From NCBI GenBank assembly GCA_003500165.1, contig DNSZ01000076.1, forward strand, positions 1,578 through 10,266: a stretch of DNA of 8,689 nt, written 5' to 3'. Each line of letters begins with the position of its first letter. Positions within the stretch are counted from its first letter, which is position 1. The position numbers were made by a program, and so were the translations under genes. This stretch comes from Paracoccaceae bacterium (GTDB taxonomy: Bacteria; Pseudomonadota; Alphaproteobacteria; Rhodobacterales; Rhodobacteraceae). Under the pieces are notes generated by a model. That model made no database searches, was not told the DNA's origin, and saw only the letters and a program-made list of their open reading frames with translations. Positions 8,688 through 8,689 of this stretch are shown here, in pieces.

Positions 8688-8689
8688 CG

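Overview
The window is most consistent with an alphaproteobacterial chromosome, probably Rhodobacterales (Rhodobacter/Paracoccus-like). The base composition is strongly GC-rich, codon third positions are mostly G or C, and the gene set is a SUF iron-sulfur cluster assembly operon that also carries a group I cysteine desulfurase next to sufB. The placement rests on protein character and gene order only.

All supported genes lie on the minus strand, so the operon reads from high to low coordinates. It begins with a possible C-terminal scrap of an unidentified upstream gene (8687-8616), followed by about 125 bases of apparently non-coding DNA with one small dyad. Then come an IscS/NifS-like desulfurase with a GTG start (8489-7305) and sufB (7293-5773). 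Next is an accessory block: an FkbM-family methyltransferase (5720-4830), a 63-residue unidentified small ORF (4833-4642) and a YbjQ/UPF0145 protein (4645-4334). After it come sufC (4322-3567), sufD (3567-2287), two small multi-pass membrane proteins resembling the Yip1 family (2290-1787 and 1727-1122), and sufS (1118 to beyond base 1, missing only the C-terminus).

The genes are tightly packed. There are ATGA overlaps at fkbM/small ORF, small ORF/ybjQ and sufD/membrane protein A, a TGATG overlap at sufC/sufD, and gaps of 3 to 11 nt at membrane protein B/sufS, iscS-like/sufB and ybjQ/sufC. Only sufB/fkbM (52 nt) and the two membrane-protein genes (about 59 nt) are further apart. This suggests one transcript with translational coupling.

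The core genes have clear roles. The two desulfurases take sulfur from cysteine as enzyme-bound persulfide, SufB-SufC-SufD form the ATP-driven scaffold on which the cluster is built, and every key catalytic or ligand residue checked is present. The remaining five genes are accessory and their connection to Fe-S assembly is unproven. I see no mobile element, tRNA, rRNA, CRISPR array or convincing terminator. The most unusual aspects are the methyltransferase, small-ORF and YbjQ block splitting sufB from sufC, the tandem membrane proteins between sufD and sufS, and an AT-rich patch inside the iscS-like gene containing a dyad similar to an Irr-type iron box.
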